Source: Streptomyces sp. NRRL S-340 (GTDB lineage: Bacteria > Actinomycetota > Actinomycetes > Streptomycetales > Streptomycetaceae). From it: 64,000 bases of DNA. Made by a program: the position numbers and the translations under genes. Where the stretch lies: contig NZ_JOIY01000057.1 in assembly GCF_000720185.1 (NCBI RefSeq), positions 1-64,000 on the forward strand, read 5' to 3'. The notes under the pieces are model-generated. The model did no database searches. It saw nothing but the letters and a program-made list of their open reading frames with translations, and was not told the origin of the DNA. Below, piece after piece: positions 34,347 to 43,604 of this stretch; position 1 is the stretch's first letter, and each line of letters opens with the position of its first letter.

Positions 34347-36545
34347 TCAGCGCTGGTCGGTGAAGGTCTCCCCCTTCTCCGCCTTGGCGACCAGCAGGGC
34401 GGGCGGGGTGAACCGCTCGCCGTAGCGCTCGGCCAGTTCGCGCGCGCGGGCGACGAAGGCGGGCAGACCGGTCGCTCCCCCGGTGCCGCCGTCGTAGCCG
34501 TTGATGTACTGCAGGACACCGCCGGTCCAGCCGGGGAAGCCGATGCCGAAGACCGAGCCGATGTTGGCGTCGGCGACCGAGGTCAGGACGCCCTCCTCCA
34601 GCAGCTTGACCGTGTCGAGCGCCTCCGAGAAGAGCATGCGCTCCTGCATGTCCTTGAACGGGATCTGGTGGCCCGGCTTCGTGAAGTGCTCGCGCAGGCC
34701 CGGCCACAGGCCCGCCCGCTTGCCGTCCTCGCCGTACTCGTAGAAGCCGGCGCCGCCGCTGCGGCCGGTACGGCCGAACTCGTCCACCATGCGGTCGATG
34801 ACCGCCTCGGCGGGGTGGGCGGGCCAGGTGCCGCCGGCCTCCTCCACGGCCCGCTTCGACTCGTTGCGGATCTTGCGGGGCAGGGTGAGGGTCAGCTCGT
34901 CCATCAGGGAGAGCACCTTGGCCGGATAGCCGGCCTGGGCCGCCGCCTGCTCGACGGAGGCGGGCTCGATGCCCTCGCCCACCATGGCCACGCCCTCGTT
35001 GATGAAGTGGCCGATCACCCGGGAGGTGAAGAAGCCGCGCGAGTCGTTGACGACGATCGGCGTCTTGTTGATCTGCCGGACCAGGTCGAAGGCGCGGGCC
35101 AGGGCCTCCTCGCCGGTGCGCTCGCCCTTGATGATCTCCACCAGGGGCATCTTGTCGACGGGCGAGAAGAAGTGCAGCCCGATGAAGTCGCCCTGCCGCT
35201 GCACGCCCTCGGCGAGCGCGGTGATGGGCAGTGTGGAGGTGTTGGAGCACAGCAGCGCGTCCGGGGCGACGACGTGCTCGATCTCCTGGAACACCTTGTG
35301 CTTGAGCGCCGTGTCCTCGAAGACCGCCTCGATCACCGCGTCGCAGCCCGCGAGGTCGGCGGCGTCGGCGGTGGGCGTGATGCGGGCGAGCAGCGCGTCC
35401 GCCTTCTCCTGGCTGGTCCGGCCCCGGGAGACGGCCTTGGCGCACAGCTTCTCGGAATAGCCCCTGCCCTTGACGGCGGCCTCCAGGGAGACGTCCTTGA
35501 GGACGACCTCGATGCCGGCGCGGGCGCACGCGTAGGCGATGCCCGCGCCCATCATCCCGGCACCGAGCACGGCCACCTTGCGGACCTTGCGGGGCTCGAC
35601 GCCCCGGGGGCGGTTGGCGCCGGAGTTGACCGCCTGGAGGTCGAAGAAGAACGCCTGGATCATGTTCTTCGAGGTCTGCCCGGCGGCCAGCTCGACGAAG
35701 TAGCGGGCCTCGATGACCTGGGCGGTCTCGAAGTCGACCTGGGCTCCCTCGACGGCGGCGGCCATGATGTTGCGCGGCGCGGGGTAGGGCGCGCCGCCCG
35801 TCTGCTTGCGCAGGTTGGCCGGGAAGGCGGGCAGGTTGGCGGCGAACTTCGGGTGGGACGGGGTGCCGCCGGGGATGCGGTAGCCGGGCCGGTCCCAGGG
35901 CTGGGCGGACTCGGGGTGGGCGTCGATGAAGGCGCGGGCCTTGGCGAGCATGTCCTCGCGGGTGTCGGCGACCTCGTCGACCAGGCCGTTCTCCAGGGCA
36001 CGGCGCGGGTTGTACTGGGTGCCCTGGAGGAGCACCTTCAGCAGGGCGTCGGTGATGCCGAGCATCCGGACGGTGCGGACGACTCCGCCGCCGCCGGGCA
36101 GCAGGCCGAGGGTGACCTCGGGACAGCCGATCTTGGAGCCGGGGGCGTCGAGGGCGACGCGGTGGTGGCAGGCGAGGGCGATCTCGTAGCCGCCGCCGAG
36201 GGCCGCGCCGTTCATGGCGGCGACGACGGGCTTGCCGAGGGTCTCGATGCGGCGCAGGTCGCGCTTGATCGCCATGCCGCCGTCGAAGAGGTCCTCGGCG
36301 GTCTCGGGGGTGACGCGGATCAGGTCGCGCAGGTCGCCCCCGGCGAAGAACGTCTTCTTGGCGGAGGTGACGATGACGCCGCGGACGGTGTCCTTCTCGG
36401 CCTCCAGACGGTCCGCGACCGCGGCGAGCGAGGTGCGGAACGCCTGGTTCATGGTGTTCGCGGACTGGTCCGGGTCGTCGAGGACGAGGGTGACGACACC
36501 GGTGTCGTCCTGTTCCCAGCGGATGGTGGTGGACTCGGTGGTCAT
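34347..36545 (-). CDS. fadB: FadB-type bifunctional enoyl-CoA hydratase/3-hydroxyacyl-CoA dehydrogenase
   Basis: A 732-residue fusion catalysing two steps of fatty-acid beta-oxidation. The N-terminal crotonase domain (1-190) keeps both catalytic glutamates (Glu121 in GGGYEIA, Glu143 in CPEVTLGLLPG). The NAD-binding domain starts with LGAGMMGAG at 327-335, followed by the catalytic SNTSTLP and HFFSPVDKMP segments and the C-terminal dehydrogenase domains. ATG start at 36545. It lies 34 bases after the thiolase gene, giving the usual fadA-fadB operon. Confidence 0.93.
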   Translation of the reverse strand: MTTESTTIRWEQDDTGVVTLVLDDPDQSANTMNQAFRTSLAAVADRLEAEKDTVRGVIVTSAKKTFFAGGDLRDLIRVTPETAEDLFDGGMAIKRDLRRIETLGKPVVAAMNGAALGGGYEIALACHHRVALDAPGSKIGCPEVTLGLLPGGGGVVRTVRMLGITDALLKVLLQGTQYNPRRALENGLVDEVADTREDMLAKARAFIDAHPESAQPWDRPGYRIPGGTPSHPKFAANLPAFPANLRKQTGGAPYPAPRNIMAAAVEGAQVDFETAQVIEARYFVELAAGQTSKNMIQAFFFDLQAVNSGANRPRGVEPRKVRKVAVLGAGMMGAGIAYACARAGIEVVLKDVSLEAAVKGRGYSEKLCAKAVSRGRTSQEKADALLARITPTADAADLAGCDAVIEAVFEDTALKHKVFQEIEHVVAPDALLCSNTSTLPITALAEGVQRQGDFIGLHFFSPVDKMPLVEIIKGERTGEEALARAFDLVRQINKTPIVVNDSRGFFTSRVIGHFINEGVAMVGEGIEPASVEQAAAQAGYPAKVLSLMDELTLTLPRKIRNESKRAVEEAGGTWPAHPAEAVIDRMVDEFGRTGRSGGAGFYEYGEDGKRAGLWPGLREHFTKPGHQIPFKDMQERMLFSEALDTVKLLEEGVLTSVADANIGSVFGIGFPGWTGGVLQYINGYDGGTGGATGLPAFVARARELAERYGERFTPPALLVAKAEKGETFTDQR

Positions 36546-36579
36546 GAGGAGGGGCTCCAGGTGATCCGTCGGGAGGGGG

Positions 36580-37794
36580 TCAGATGCGCTCGACGATGGT
36601 GGCGATGCCCATGCCGCCGCCCACGCACAGGGTGGCGAGGCCGTACCGCTTGTCCTGGCGCTCCAGTTCGTCGACGAGGGTGCCGAGGATCATCGCGCCG
36701 GTGGCGCCGAGGGGGTGGCCCAGCGCGATGGCGCCGCCGTTGACGTTGACCTTGTCCAGGGTCAGGCCCATGTCCTTCACGAAGCGCAGCACGACCGCCG
36801 CGAAGGCCTCGTTGATCTCGACGAGGTCGATGTCGTCGATGCTCAGACCGGCCTTGGCGAGCGCCTTGCGGGTGGCCGGCGCGGGCCCGGTGAGCATGAT
36901 GGTGGGCTCCGAGCCGGAGACGGCGGCGGAGACGATCCGCGCCCGCGGGGTGAGGCCGTAGCGCTCGCCGACCTCCTTGGAGCCGATGGCGACCAGGGAG
37001 GCGCCGTCGACGATGCCGGAGGAGTTGCCCGCGTGGTGGACGTGGTCGATCTTCTCCACCCAGTGGTACTTCTGGAGCGCCACCGCGTCGAAGCCGCCGA
37101 GTTCCCCGATGTCGGCGAAGGACGGCTTGAGCTTCGCCAGCGAGTCGGCGGTGGTGCCGGGGCGCGGGTGCTCGTCGTGGTCGAGGACGGTCAGGCCGCT
37201 GCGGTCCTTCACCGGCACGACGGAGCGCTCGAAGCGGCCCTCCTTCCAGGCGGTGGCCGCGCGCTCCTGGGACAGGGCCGCGTACTCGTCCACGTCGCGG
37301 CGGGAGAAGCCCTCGATGGTGGCGATGAGGTCGGCGCCGATGCCCTGGGGCACGAAGTTGGTGGCCAGGTTGGTCATCGGGTCGTTGAACCAGGCGCCGC
37401 CGTCCGAGGCCATCGGCACCCGGGACATCGACTCGACGCCGCCCGCCAGGACCAGGTCCTCCCAGCCGGAGCGCACCTTGGCGGCGGCCAGGTTGACGGC
37501 TTCCAGGCCCGAGGCGCAGAAGCGGTTCTCCTGTACGCCGGCGACGGTGTCCGGCAGTCCCGCGGCGATGGCGGCGATGCGGGCGATGTCGGAGCCCTGG
37601 TCGCCGACGGGGCCGACGACGCCGAGCACGACGTCGTCCACGGCGGCCGGGTCGAGGTCCGGGAAGCGGCGGCGGATCTCGTGGATGAGGCCGACGACCA
37701 GGTCGACGGGCTTCGTGCCGTGCAGGGCGCCGTTCGCCTTGCCCCGGCCGCGGGGGGTGCGGATCGCGTCGTACACGTACGCTTCGGTGGTCAC
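36580..37794 (-). CDS. fadA: Acetyl-CoA acyltransferase (FadA-type thiolase)
   Basis: A 404-residue thiolase that releases acetyl-CoA in the last beta-oxidation step. The acyl-enzyme cysteine is Cys93 in [11 protein letters not shown]. The C-terminal signatures are [18 protein letters not shown] with the active-site His, and LCVGGGMG with the second Cys. The GTG at 37794 has AAAGG about eight bases upstream; the longer open frame is spurious. Transcribed between a CaiB-like CoA-transferase gene and fadB. Confidence 0.93.
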   Translation of the reverse strand: MTTEAYVYDAIRTPRGRGKANGALHGTKPVDLVVGLIHEIRRRFPDLDPAAVDDVVLGVVGPVGDQGSDIARIAAIAAGLPDTVAGVQENRFCASGLEAVNLAAAKVRSGWEDLVLAGGVESMSRVPMASDGGAWFNDPMTNLATNFVPQGIGADLIATIEGFSRRDVDEYAALSQERAATAWKEGRFERSVVPVKDRSGLTVLDHDEHPRPGTTADSLAKLKPSFADIGELGGFDAVALQKYHWVEKIDHVHHAGNSSGIVDGASLVAIGSKEVGERYGLTPRARIVSAAVSGSEPTIMLTGPAPATRKALAKAGLSIDDIDLVEINEAFAAVVLRFVKDMGLTLDKVNVNGGAIALGHPLGATGAMILGTLVDELERQDKRYGLATLCVGGGMGIATIVERI

Positions 37795-37805
37795 TGGCAG
37801 ACCTT

Positions 37806-38996
37806 TCACTGAAGGGTGTCCCGGGGGACTGTCGGGGGCCGGGTCGCCGGCGGGGTCGTCTCGGGCGGGGCGGACAGGGCGGGTATGCCCCAGTCGCGGG
37901 CCACCGCGTCGGTGCCGGCGCCGGGGCGGGCGGGGGCGGTGCGCACGGTGGTGGGGGTCGCGGAGAAGCGGGGCGCGGGCGCCGGCTGGGTGATGCCGCC
38001 GTGGTCGGTGAAGGTGCCGCGGGCGGCGAGGTGCGGGTGGTGCGGGGCCTCGCGCAGCGACAGCACGGGCGCCACGCAGGCGTCGGAGTCCTCGAACACG
38101 GCCGTCCACTCGTCGCGGGTGCGGGTGCGGAATCGGGCGGCGATCACCTCGCGCAGCTCGCCCCAGCGGGCCGTGTCGTCGCGCGCCGGCACCTGGCCGG
38201 GGACGCCGAGGAGCTTCATGAACTCGGCGTAGAAGCGCGGCTCCAGGGCGCCGACGGCCATGTGGCGTCCGTCGGCGGTCTCGTAGGCGCCGTAGAAGGG
38301 ACAGCCGCCGTCCAGGAGGTTGGCGGCGCGCCGGTCCTGCCAGGCGCCGGCGGCGAGCATGCCGTGGATCATCGTGGAGAGGTGGGCGGTGCCGTCGACG
38401 ATGGCGGCGTCGACGACCTGTCCGGTGCCGGTCGCACGCGCGTGGTGGAGGGCGGCGAGGACGCCGACGACGAGGTAGAGGGAGCCGCCGGCGTAGTCGC
38501 CGAGGAGGTTGGCGGGGACGGCGGGGGGCCGGTCCGCGTCCCCGATCATGCCGAGCGCGCCGGTGACGGCGATGTAGGCGATGTCGTGTCCCGCGCGCGG
38601 GGCGAGCGGGCCGTCCTGGCCCCAGCCGGTCATCCGGCCGTAGACGAGGCGGGGGTTGCGGGCGTGGCAGGCGTCGGGGCCGACGCCGAGGCGTTCGGCC
38701 ACGCCGGGACGGTAGCCCTCGACGAGGATGTCGGCGCGGGCGGCCAGGTCGAGGACGCGGGCGGGGCCGTCCGGGGACTTCAGGTCGACGACCACCGAAC
38801 GCTTGTTGCGGTGGGTCGGGTCGGCGGCCGGGTCGATCCCGAGGCCGGCGCCGCCGGGGCGGTCGACCCGGACCACGTCGGCCCCCAGGTCGGCCAGGAG
38901 CATGGCGGCGAAGGGGCCGGGGCCGATACCGGCCAGCTCGACCACGCGGACGCCGCTCAGCGGACCGTCGCGCCCGGGCGCCTGTGCCGTTGCCAT
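37806..38996 (-). CDS. CaiB/BaiF family CoA-transferase (alpha-methylacyl-CoA racemase-like)
   Basis: A 396-residue class III CoA-transferase fold protein. N-terminal [35 protein letters not shown] is the family hallmark (read in parts: [22 protein letters not shown]). The sequence [14 protein letters not shown] with its Asp (GDY context near LLGDYAGG) resembles alpha-methylacyl-CoA racemases, which move methyl-branched acyl-CoAs into beta-oxidation. That fits its place as first gene of the fadAB operon. AAGGGGG precedes the ATG. Racemase versus transferase activity cannot be settled here. Confidence 0.86.
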   Translation of the reverse strand: MATAQAPGRDGPLSGVRVVELAGIGPGPFAAMLLADLGADVVRVDRPGGAGLGIDPAADPTHRNKRSVVVDLKSPDGPARVLDLAARADILVEGYRPGVAERLGVGPDACHARNPRLVYGRMTGWGQDGPLAPRAGHDIAYIAVTGALGMIGDADRPPAVPANLLGDYAGGSLYLVVGVLAALHHARATGTGQVVDAAIVDGTAHLSTMIHGMLAAGAWQDRRAANLLDGGCPFYGAYETADGRHMAVGALEPRFYAEFMKLLGVPGQVPARDDTARWGELREVIAARFRTRTRDEWTAVFEDSDACVAPVLSLREAPHHPHLAARGTFTDHGGITQPAPAPRFSATPTTVRTAPARPGAGTDAVARDWGIPALSAPPETTPPATRPPTVPRDTLQ

Positions 38997-39247
38997 CCCA
39001 GCCCCCTTGCTGTGACACAACCGATGTGACACCGATGATGCTAAGAACGCGCCGCACCGGGCACAAGCCCTGAACGAGCAAGCGCTTAGCCGAGGGTCCG
39101 GCCGGTGCGTGCCGGCCGCCGCCGCGGCGGATGCCGGCCCGCCGCCACCCGCACCGCCGGTCGCCACTCCTTCACGCTAGCCTCGGCCACCGACAGTGGC
39201 ACGGGATCGCGGTCCGGCGGGGCGAGGGAGGCCGCGGGCGGGCGGCG

Positions 39248-39281
39248 AGGGGTGTCATGAGATGACTAGGGGTGTCATGAG
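39248..39281 (+). repeat. Duplicated ribosome binding site and start codon
   Basis: The 14-mer AGGGGTGTCATGAG occurs at 39248-39261 and again at 39268-39281. Each copy supplies a Shine-Dalgarno-like AGGGG four bases before an ATG, at 39257 (out of frame) and 39277 (in frame). Confidence 0.7.
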
Positions 39282-40458
39282 CAGGGCGAAGAAGACGGAA
39301 CGTCCGTACGACATCGTGCTCTTCGGAGCGACCGGTTTCGTGGGGGCCCTCACCGCCCGGTACCTGGCCGCGCACGCCCCCGAGGGGCTGCGCTGGGCCG
39401 TCGCGGGCCGCAGTGAGCGCCGGCTGGAGGAGCTGCGGGAGCGGCTGCCCGGCGGCGCGGGCGCCGGGGTGCTGCGGGCGGACGCGGCCGACCCGGCGTC
39501 GTTGCGTGAACTGGCCCGGCGCACGCGCGTGCTGGCCACGACCGTGGGGCCCTATGTGACCCACGGCGAGGACCTGGTCGCCGCCTGCGCGGACAGCGGC
39601 ACCGACTACCTGGACCTCACCGGTGAGCCCGAGTTCGTCGACCTGGTGTACGTCCGTCACGACACGCGCGCGCGGGAGACCGGCGCACGCCTGGTGCACG
39701 CCTGCGGATTCGACTCGGTACCGCACGACCTGGGCGTGTACCTCACCGTGCGGGAGCTGCCCGAGGGCGTGCCGCTGACGGTGGACGGGTTCGTCCGGGT
39801 GGACGCGGCCTTCTCCGGCGGGACGCTGGCCTCGGCGCTCAACCAGTTCGCCCGTCCCCTGCGGATGCGGGCGGCCGCCCGTGACCGCGCGCGACACGAG
39901 CCGCGGCTGCCGGGGCGGCGGGTGTCCGCGCCGGTGGGCGCGCCCCGGTTCGCTGCGGAGGCCGGCGCCTGGGCGCTGCCGCTGCCGACCCTCGACCCGC
40001 AGATCGTCGCGCGCTCGGCTCGGGCGCTGGAACGGTACGGTCCCGACTTCCGCTACCGCCACTACGCGGCCGTCCGGCACCTGCCCGTCGCCCTCGGCGG
40101 GGTCGCCGCCGTCGGCACGCTCGCTGGGGTCGCCCAACTGCCACCGGCCCGGCGCTGGTTGTCCGGCCGGCTGAGCCCGGGGCAGGGCCCGAGCCCCGAG
40201 CGGCGGGCCAGGAGCTGGTTCTCGGCGCGCTTCGTGGGCGAGGGCGGCGGCCGGCGGGTGCGCACCGAGGTGGCGGGCGGGGACCCCGGGTACGACGAGA
40301 CGGCGAAGATGTTCGCGGAATCGGCCCTGTGCCTCGCCCTGGACGAGCTGCCGGCGACGGCGGGCCAGGTGACGACGGCCGTCGCCATGGGCGACGCGCT
40401 GGTGCGGCGGCTGCGCGACGCGGGGATCACGTTCCGCACGAGCGTGGCGAGGCGGTAG
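39277..40458 (+). CDS. Saccharopine dehydrogenase-like NAD(P)-binding protein (trans-acting enoyl reductase family)
   Basis: A 393-residue protein with an N-terminal Rossmann fold (YDIVLFGATGFVGALTARYL) and the family's TVGPYVTHGEDLVAACADSGTDYLDLTGE region, read in parts. A conserved CGFDSVPHDLG follows, and a hydrophobic segment lies near residues 265-290. Mycobacterial relatives act as trans-acting enoyl reductases in polyketide lipid synthesis; saccharopine dehydrogenase activity is unlikely. The ATG at 39277 is best spaced from AGGGG; an in-frame ATG at 39262 is an alternative. The substrate is unknown. Confidence 0.83.
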   Translation: MSRAKKTERPYDIVLFGATGFVGALTARYLAAHAPEGLRWAVAGRSERRLEELRERLPGGAGAGVLRADAADPASLRELARRTRVLATTVGPYVTHGEDLVAACADSGTDYLDLTGEPEFVDLVYVRHDTRARETGARLVHACGFDSVPHDLGVYLTVRELPEGVPLTVDGFVRVDAAFSGGTLASALNQFARPLRMRAAARDRARHEPRLPGRRVSAPVGAPRFAAEAGAWALPLPTLDPQIVARSARALERYGPDFRYRHYAAVRHLPVALGGVAAVGTLAGVAQLPPARRWLSGRLSPGQGPSPERRARSWFSARFVGEGGGRRVRTEVAGGDPGYDETAKMFAESALCLALDELPATAGQVTTAVAMGDALVRRLRDAGITFRTSVARR

Positions 40459-40486
40459 GGCCCGGTGCGGCGGTGCCCGCGCGGGC

Positions 40487-41227
40487 TCAGGCCTTTCGCG
40501 TCGGGTCCGTGGTCCTCCTCAGCGTCGGGTCCGTGGCTTCCCTCAGTGCGCGGCGGCACAAGGCGTCGGCCCTGCGGGTCGTCTCCGGCAGCCGGTAGGA
40601 GGGGGTGAGGGCGAGGGTGTGCGCGCAGGCGTTGTCCAGGGTGACCCGGTGGCCCACGGAGACGAAGACGGGTTTGACGCCGTCGCGTGTGCGCAGCGCG
40701 CGGCCGACCTCCTCCCGGCCGTCGGCCAGGAGCGGCGCGACGCTGCCGCGCGGGGCGGCCGGGTCGTCGTGGGTGAAGGTGAACGGGTTCTTCGCGACCC
40801 CGACGGCCGGCAGCCCGGTCAGTACGCCGAGGTGACTGGCGAGGCCGAAGCGGCGGGGGTGGGCGAGGCCGTAGCCGTCGCAGACCACCAGTCCGGGCTC
40901 CCGGTCCAGGGCGGCGAGGGCGGCCAGCACCGCGGGGATCTCCCGGAAGGCCAGCAGACCGGGCACGTACGGGAAGGAGATCCGGCCCACCGCGGTCGCC
41001 TCGGCCACCACCCGGAGGGTGGCCGCGTCCAGGACGACGGCCGCCGCGGCCACCACGTCCCGCTCGTCGTCGTAGGCCACGTCGACGCCCGTGACGTGGC
41101 CGGTCCCCGGCTCCGGGCCGGGCTCGTCCAGCACCACCCGGGCCCGCAGCTCGTCCTGCACGGCCAGGGCCTGCGCCTCGGTCGCGGGCCAGCCTTCGGG
41201 GATGCCCACGGTCGTCGTGATCGTCAT
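40487..41227 (-). CDS. nfi: Endonuclease V (deoxyinosine-specific)
   Basis: A 246-residue repair endonuclease that cuts DNA near deoxyinosine. Catalytic carboxylates align with the family: Asp49 (GVDVAYDD), Glu96 (AFREIP) and Asp117 (CDGYG). The substrate wedge FPYVPGLL is at 85-92, and H123 in LAHPRRFG is also conserved. The C-terminal 16 residues contain a short repeat (TDPTLRRTTDPTRKA) lying beyond the catalytic core. It stands alone, convergent with the preceding reductase gene, with no clear ribosome binding site before the ATG. Confidence 0.93.
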   Translation of the reverse strand: MTITTTVGIPEGWPATEAQALAVQDELRARVVLDEPGPEPGTGHVTGVDVAYDDERDVVAAAAVVLDAATLRVVAEATAVGRISFPYVPGLLAFREIPAVLAALAALDREPGLVVCDGYGLAHPRRFGLASHLGVLTGLPAVGVAKNPFTFTHDDPAAPRGSVAPLLADGREEVGRALRTRDGVKPVFVSVGHRVTLDNACAHTLALTPSYRLPETTRRADALCRRALREATDPTLRRTTDPTRKA

Positions 41228-41436
41228 GACGGACGAGCGTACGACGCGTGCGGGGGCACGGGGACGCGGGGATCCGCCCGGCCGGGCGCACCCGCGGGCG
41301 AGGGACGGGCCCGTGCGCGGGCGGCGGGCCGTCGGGCCGGGGTCCGCGGTCCGGCGACGGGGCGGGGCGGGCTCACGGCCCGGCGGGGCGGGCGCGGCAG
41401 GCTCACGGTCCGGCGGCCGGGCGGGGCGGGCTCGCG

Positions 41437-41460
41437 GTCCGTACGTCCGTACGTCCGTAC
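41437..41460. repeat. Three perfect copies of GTCCGTAC in a 270-base intergenic gap
   Basis: A tandem array of three GTCCGTAC units between endonuclease V and the small basic protein gene. Each unit junction creates the palindrome GTAC. The remaining gap (41228-41436) is a GC-rich imperfect repeat of GGGCGGGGCGGGCTC and holds no gene. Confidence 0.7.
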
Positions 41461-41501
41461 GGTGTGTACCGGCGCGGGCCCGCCTCGCTCGCGGGCTCGG
41501 C

Positions 41502-41828
41502 TCAGTGCTTGCCCAGGGCCTGCTGGAGCTGCTGCTTGTTCATGTCCGAGCGGCCGTGGATGTTGCGCCGCTTGGCCTCCTCGTACAACTGGTCGTAGGT
41601 GGGCCCCTCGGAGCCCCGGCCCGAGCGCTGGCCGCCGCGCTTCGCGGAGGACATGTCCTGCGTGGAGGTGCGGCTCGCGGTCTTGGACTCGCCGGAGCGC
41701 GCGCGCTCCTTGTTCACCGTGCGCGCGGCGATCTCCTTGGCGCGGCCGGTGCTCTCCCCCCGGTCCTGCGCGCTCTCCTTGATGTGCTCGTACTGGCGCT
41801 CCCGCTTGGAGCTGGAACCGCGTGGCAT
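41502..41828 (-). CDS. Small basic protein with Rho-N/SAP-like C-terminus (often annotated plasmid stabilization protein)
   Basis: A 108-residue, highly charged protein. Residues 1-75 are Arg/Lys/Ser/Glu-rich and probably disordered (SSSKRERQYEHIKESAQDRG in part). The C-terminal 30 residues (YDQLYEEAKRRNIHGRSDM then NKQQLQQAL) form a Rho-N/SAP-like helix pair also found at the end of actinobacterial Ku proteins, which suggests nucleic-acid binding. Homologues are widespread in actinobacteria and usually called plasmid stabilization protein without proof. AGGAAG precedes the ATG at 41828; the GTG at 41837 is too close to it. Confidence 0.8.
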   Translation of the reverse strand: MPRGSSSKRERQYEHIKESAQDRGESTGRAKEIAARTVNKERARSGESKTASRTSTQDMSSAKRGGQRSGRGSEGPTYDQLYEEAKRRNIHGRSDMNKQQLQQALGKH

Positions 41829-41898
41829 ACCGTTCACTTCCTCTCTGTCAAGGAACGGATACCCGCATCCTGGAACAGTTCGTCATATCAGGCGATAT

Positions 41899-43221
41899 TC
41901 AATCCCCCAGTCGAGCGATACGGCCCTTCTCACCGGATGCCCAGCAGCCGCCGTCCCAGGCGCAGTCCACGGTGTCGTACGAACCGGTGTCGACCGTGCG
42001 CCAGTTCCGGCCGCCGTCGGTGGTGAGGTCCGTTCCGGTCGGGCCGACGGCGAGGGCGCTCGCGCGTGTGTGCGGGATCCAGACGGCGCCGGAGCGATAG
42101 GCCGGCGGCGGCGTGGCCGAGGGCCGCCAGGTACGGCCGCCGTCGGCGGTGGTGGCGGAGGCGTCCGGCGACGCCTGATCGGGACGGTAGTCGCCACCGA
42201 CCGCGAGTCCGTGCGTCCGGTCCCGGAAGGCGAGCGCGAAGACGCCCTTGGCGGGGTCGCCCGCCGGGAGCGGCGCGTCGGCGGCCCGCCAGGTCAGCCC
42301 GCGGTCCGCGGAGTGCAGCACGCGCGCGCGTGCGCCTCCCCCGGTGGCCAGCCAGACGTCCCGCGGCCCGGCGGTGACCAGGCACTGGCCGCTCGCGGCG
42401 AATCCCGCCTCGCCGGGCTGCGCGGCCGGCATGCCCCGGTCGGGCAGGACCTTCCAGGAGCGCCCGCCGTCGCTGGTGGACAGGGCGCGGAACTTGCCGT
42501 TCACCGGGTCGCTCACGGCCAGGCCGTGCCGGTGGTCGAAGAAGGCCAGGCAGTCGTAGAAGGCACCGGCGTCGGTGTTGCGGAAGGACTCCGTCCAGGT
42601 GGCTCCGCCGTCGTCGGTGCGGAAGACGCGTGAGGCCTCGCCCTCGCCGACGGCCAGGACCACGGCCCGTCGCGCGTCGAACGCCTCGACGTCGCGGAAC
42701 TCCAGGTCCGCCGCGCCGGCCGGCGAGACGTTCCGCCAGGAGGCGCCGGCGTCGGTGGTCCGCAGCACGGTGCCGCCGGTGCCGGCCACCCAGGCGGTGC
42801 GGCGGCTCACGGCGGACAGGCCGCGGAAGCGGACGTCGGGGGTGCCGCCGTCCTCGAGCCGCCACTGCGGGGCGTGGGGGCGGTGCGCGTGGGGGCCGCC
42901 GTGCACCGGCCCGGCCGCCTGCGCGGGCACCGCCGCCAGCACGGCGAGCACCACCGCCCCCACGAGCCCGGCCGGCCGGCGGCCGGCACGCAGGGCCGGG
43001 GCGGCAAGGCGGGACGCGGGCTCCGCGTGCGCCGCGGGCCGTGTTCCGGTCGCGGGGCCCGCGCCGACCGCTCCACCGGTTCCGCTCGTCCGGGGCGCCC
43101 GGTCCGTCCCGTCCGTCCGGATCCCCGGGCCCACCGAGCCCGTCCCGGTCGTCCGGCCCGTCCGGATCGTCGGACCCGTCCGGCCCGTCCGTCGCTTCGT
43201 TCCCCAGCGCCTCAGCTTCAT
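41899..43221 (-). CDS. Exported beta-propeller protein (BNR/YCF48-like repeats)
   Basis: A 440-residue protein. From about residue 130 onwards it consists of repeated blades with TTDAGASWR, TDDGGATWTESF, TSDGGRSWKVL, SADRGLTWRA and TTDGGRNWRTV signatures, the sialidase-type Asp-box pattern seen in YCF48/photosystem-assembly-like propellers. A hydrophobic segment (LVGAVVLAVLAAVPAQA, about residues 95-111) looks like a signal peptide or anchor. It is preceded by about 80 residues of Thr/Gly/Arg repeats (RTGRTGPTIRTGRTTGTG), unusual for an export signal. The ATG at 43221 has no ribosome binding site, so the N-terminus is uncertain. Function unknown. Confidence 0.78.
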   Translation of the reverse strand: MKLRRWGTKRRTGRTGPTIRTGRTTGTGSVGPGIRTDGTDRAPRTSGTGGAVGAGPATGTRPAAHAEPASRLAAPALRAGRRPAGLVGAVVLAVLAAVPAQAAGPVHGGPHAHRPHAPQWRLEDGGTPDVRFRGLSAVSRRTAWVAGTGGTVLRTTDAGASWRNVSPAGAADLEFRDVEAFDARRAVVLAVGEGEASRVFRTDDGGATWTESFRNTDAGAFYDCLAFFDHRHGLAVSDPVNGKFRALSTSDGGRSWKVLPDRGMPAAQPGEAGFAASGQCLVTAGPRDVWLATGGGARARVLHSADRGLTWRAADAPLPAGDPAKGVFALAFRDRTHGLAVGGDYRPDQASPDASATTADGGRTWRPSATPPPAYRSGAVWIPHTRASALAVGPTGTDLTTDGGRNWRTVDTGSYDTVDCAWDGGCWASGEKGRIARLGD

Positions 43222-43604
43222 GGCGGGCGAAGCTAGCCCACTCCCCCGGCGGCGTCCAGACGGCCCACGGGCCCCAACTTCCCCCGCCCGCACGGAAAGA
43301 GGGCCGCGCGCGGGTACGGGGGTCCGCCGCGCGTCCTCCGGGCGGCCGCGGAACGGACGCCCGGAAGGGACGCCCGGAACGGCCCACGGCCCGTCCGCCT
43401 CCGGCCCCGGCGATCCGCCGGCGGCCCGGGGCCGCTGCCCGCCGGAGACACTCGTCACTTCCGTGCATGAACGCAGTGACCGAGGTCACTCGCTTCCCAT
43501 GTGCACTGAACGGCTGATTCAGTCGTCTCTTCCAGTGCCCGGTGTCCCGGCTTCATCCACCCGGACGTGTCCCCAGCCGTCAGACGTCACAAGGGAGCAA
43601 GGCG
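43222..43604. promoter_or_regulatory. Divergent region before ssgD, with palindrome AGTGACC-GA-GGTCACT
   Basis: About 380 non-coding bases. A dyad with perfect 7-bp arms lies at 43475-43490, 115 bases upstream of the ssgD start, and a second short dyad CTGAA-TTCAG lies at about 43506-43522. These are plausible regulator sites for a sporulation gene, but no identity can be given. The left 200 bases are GC-rich and featureless. Confidence 0.4.

Noticed and set aside
34176..36743. 855-codon plus-strand open frame
   Set aside because: It runs antisense to fadB, which has all catalytic motifs; the frame shows Gly/Ala/Asp/Val-rich shadow composition.
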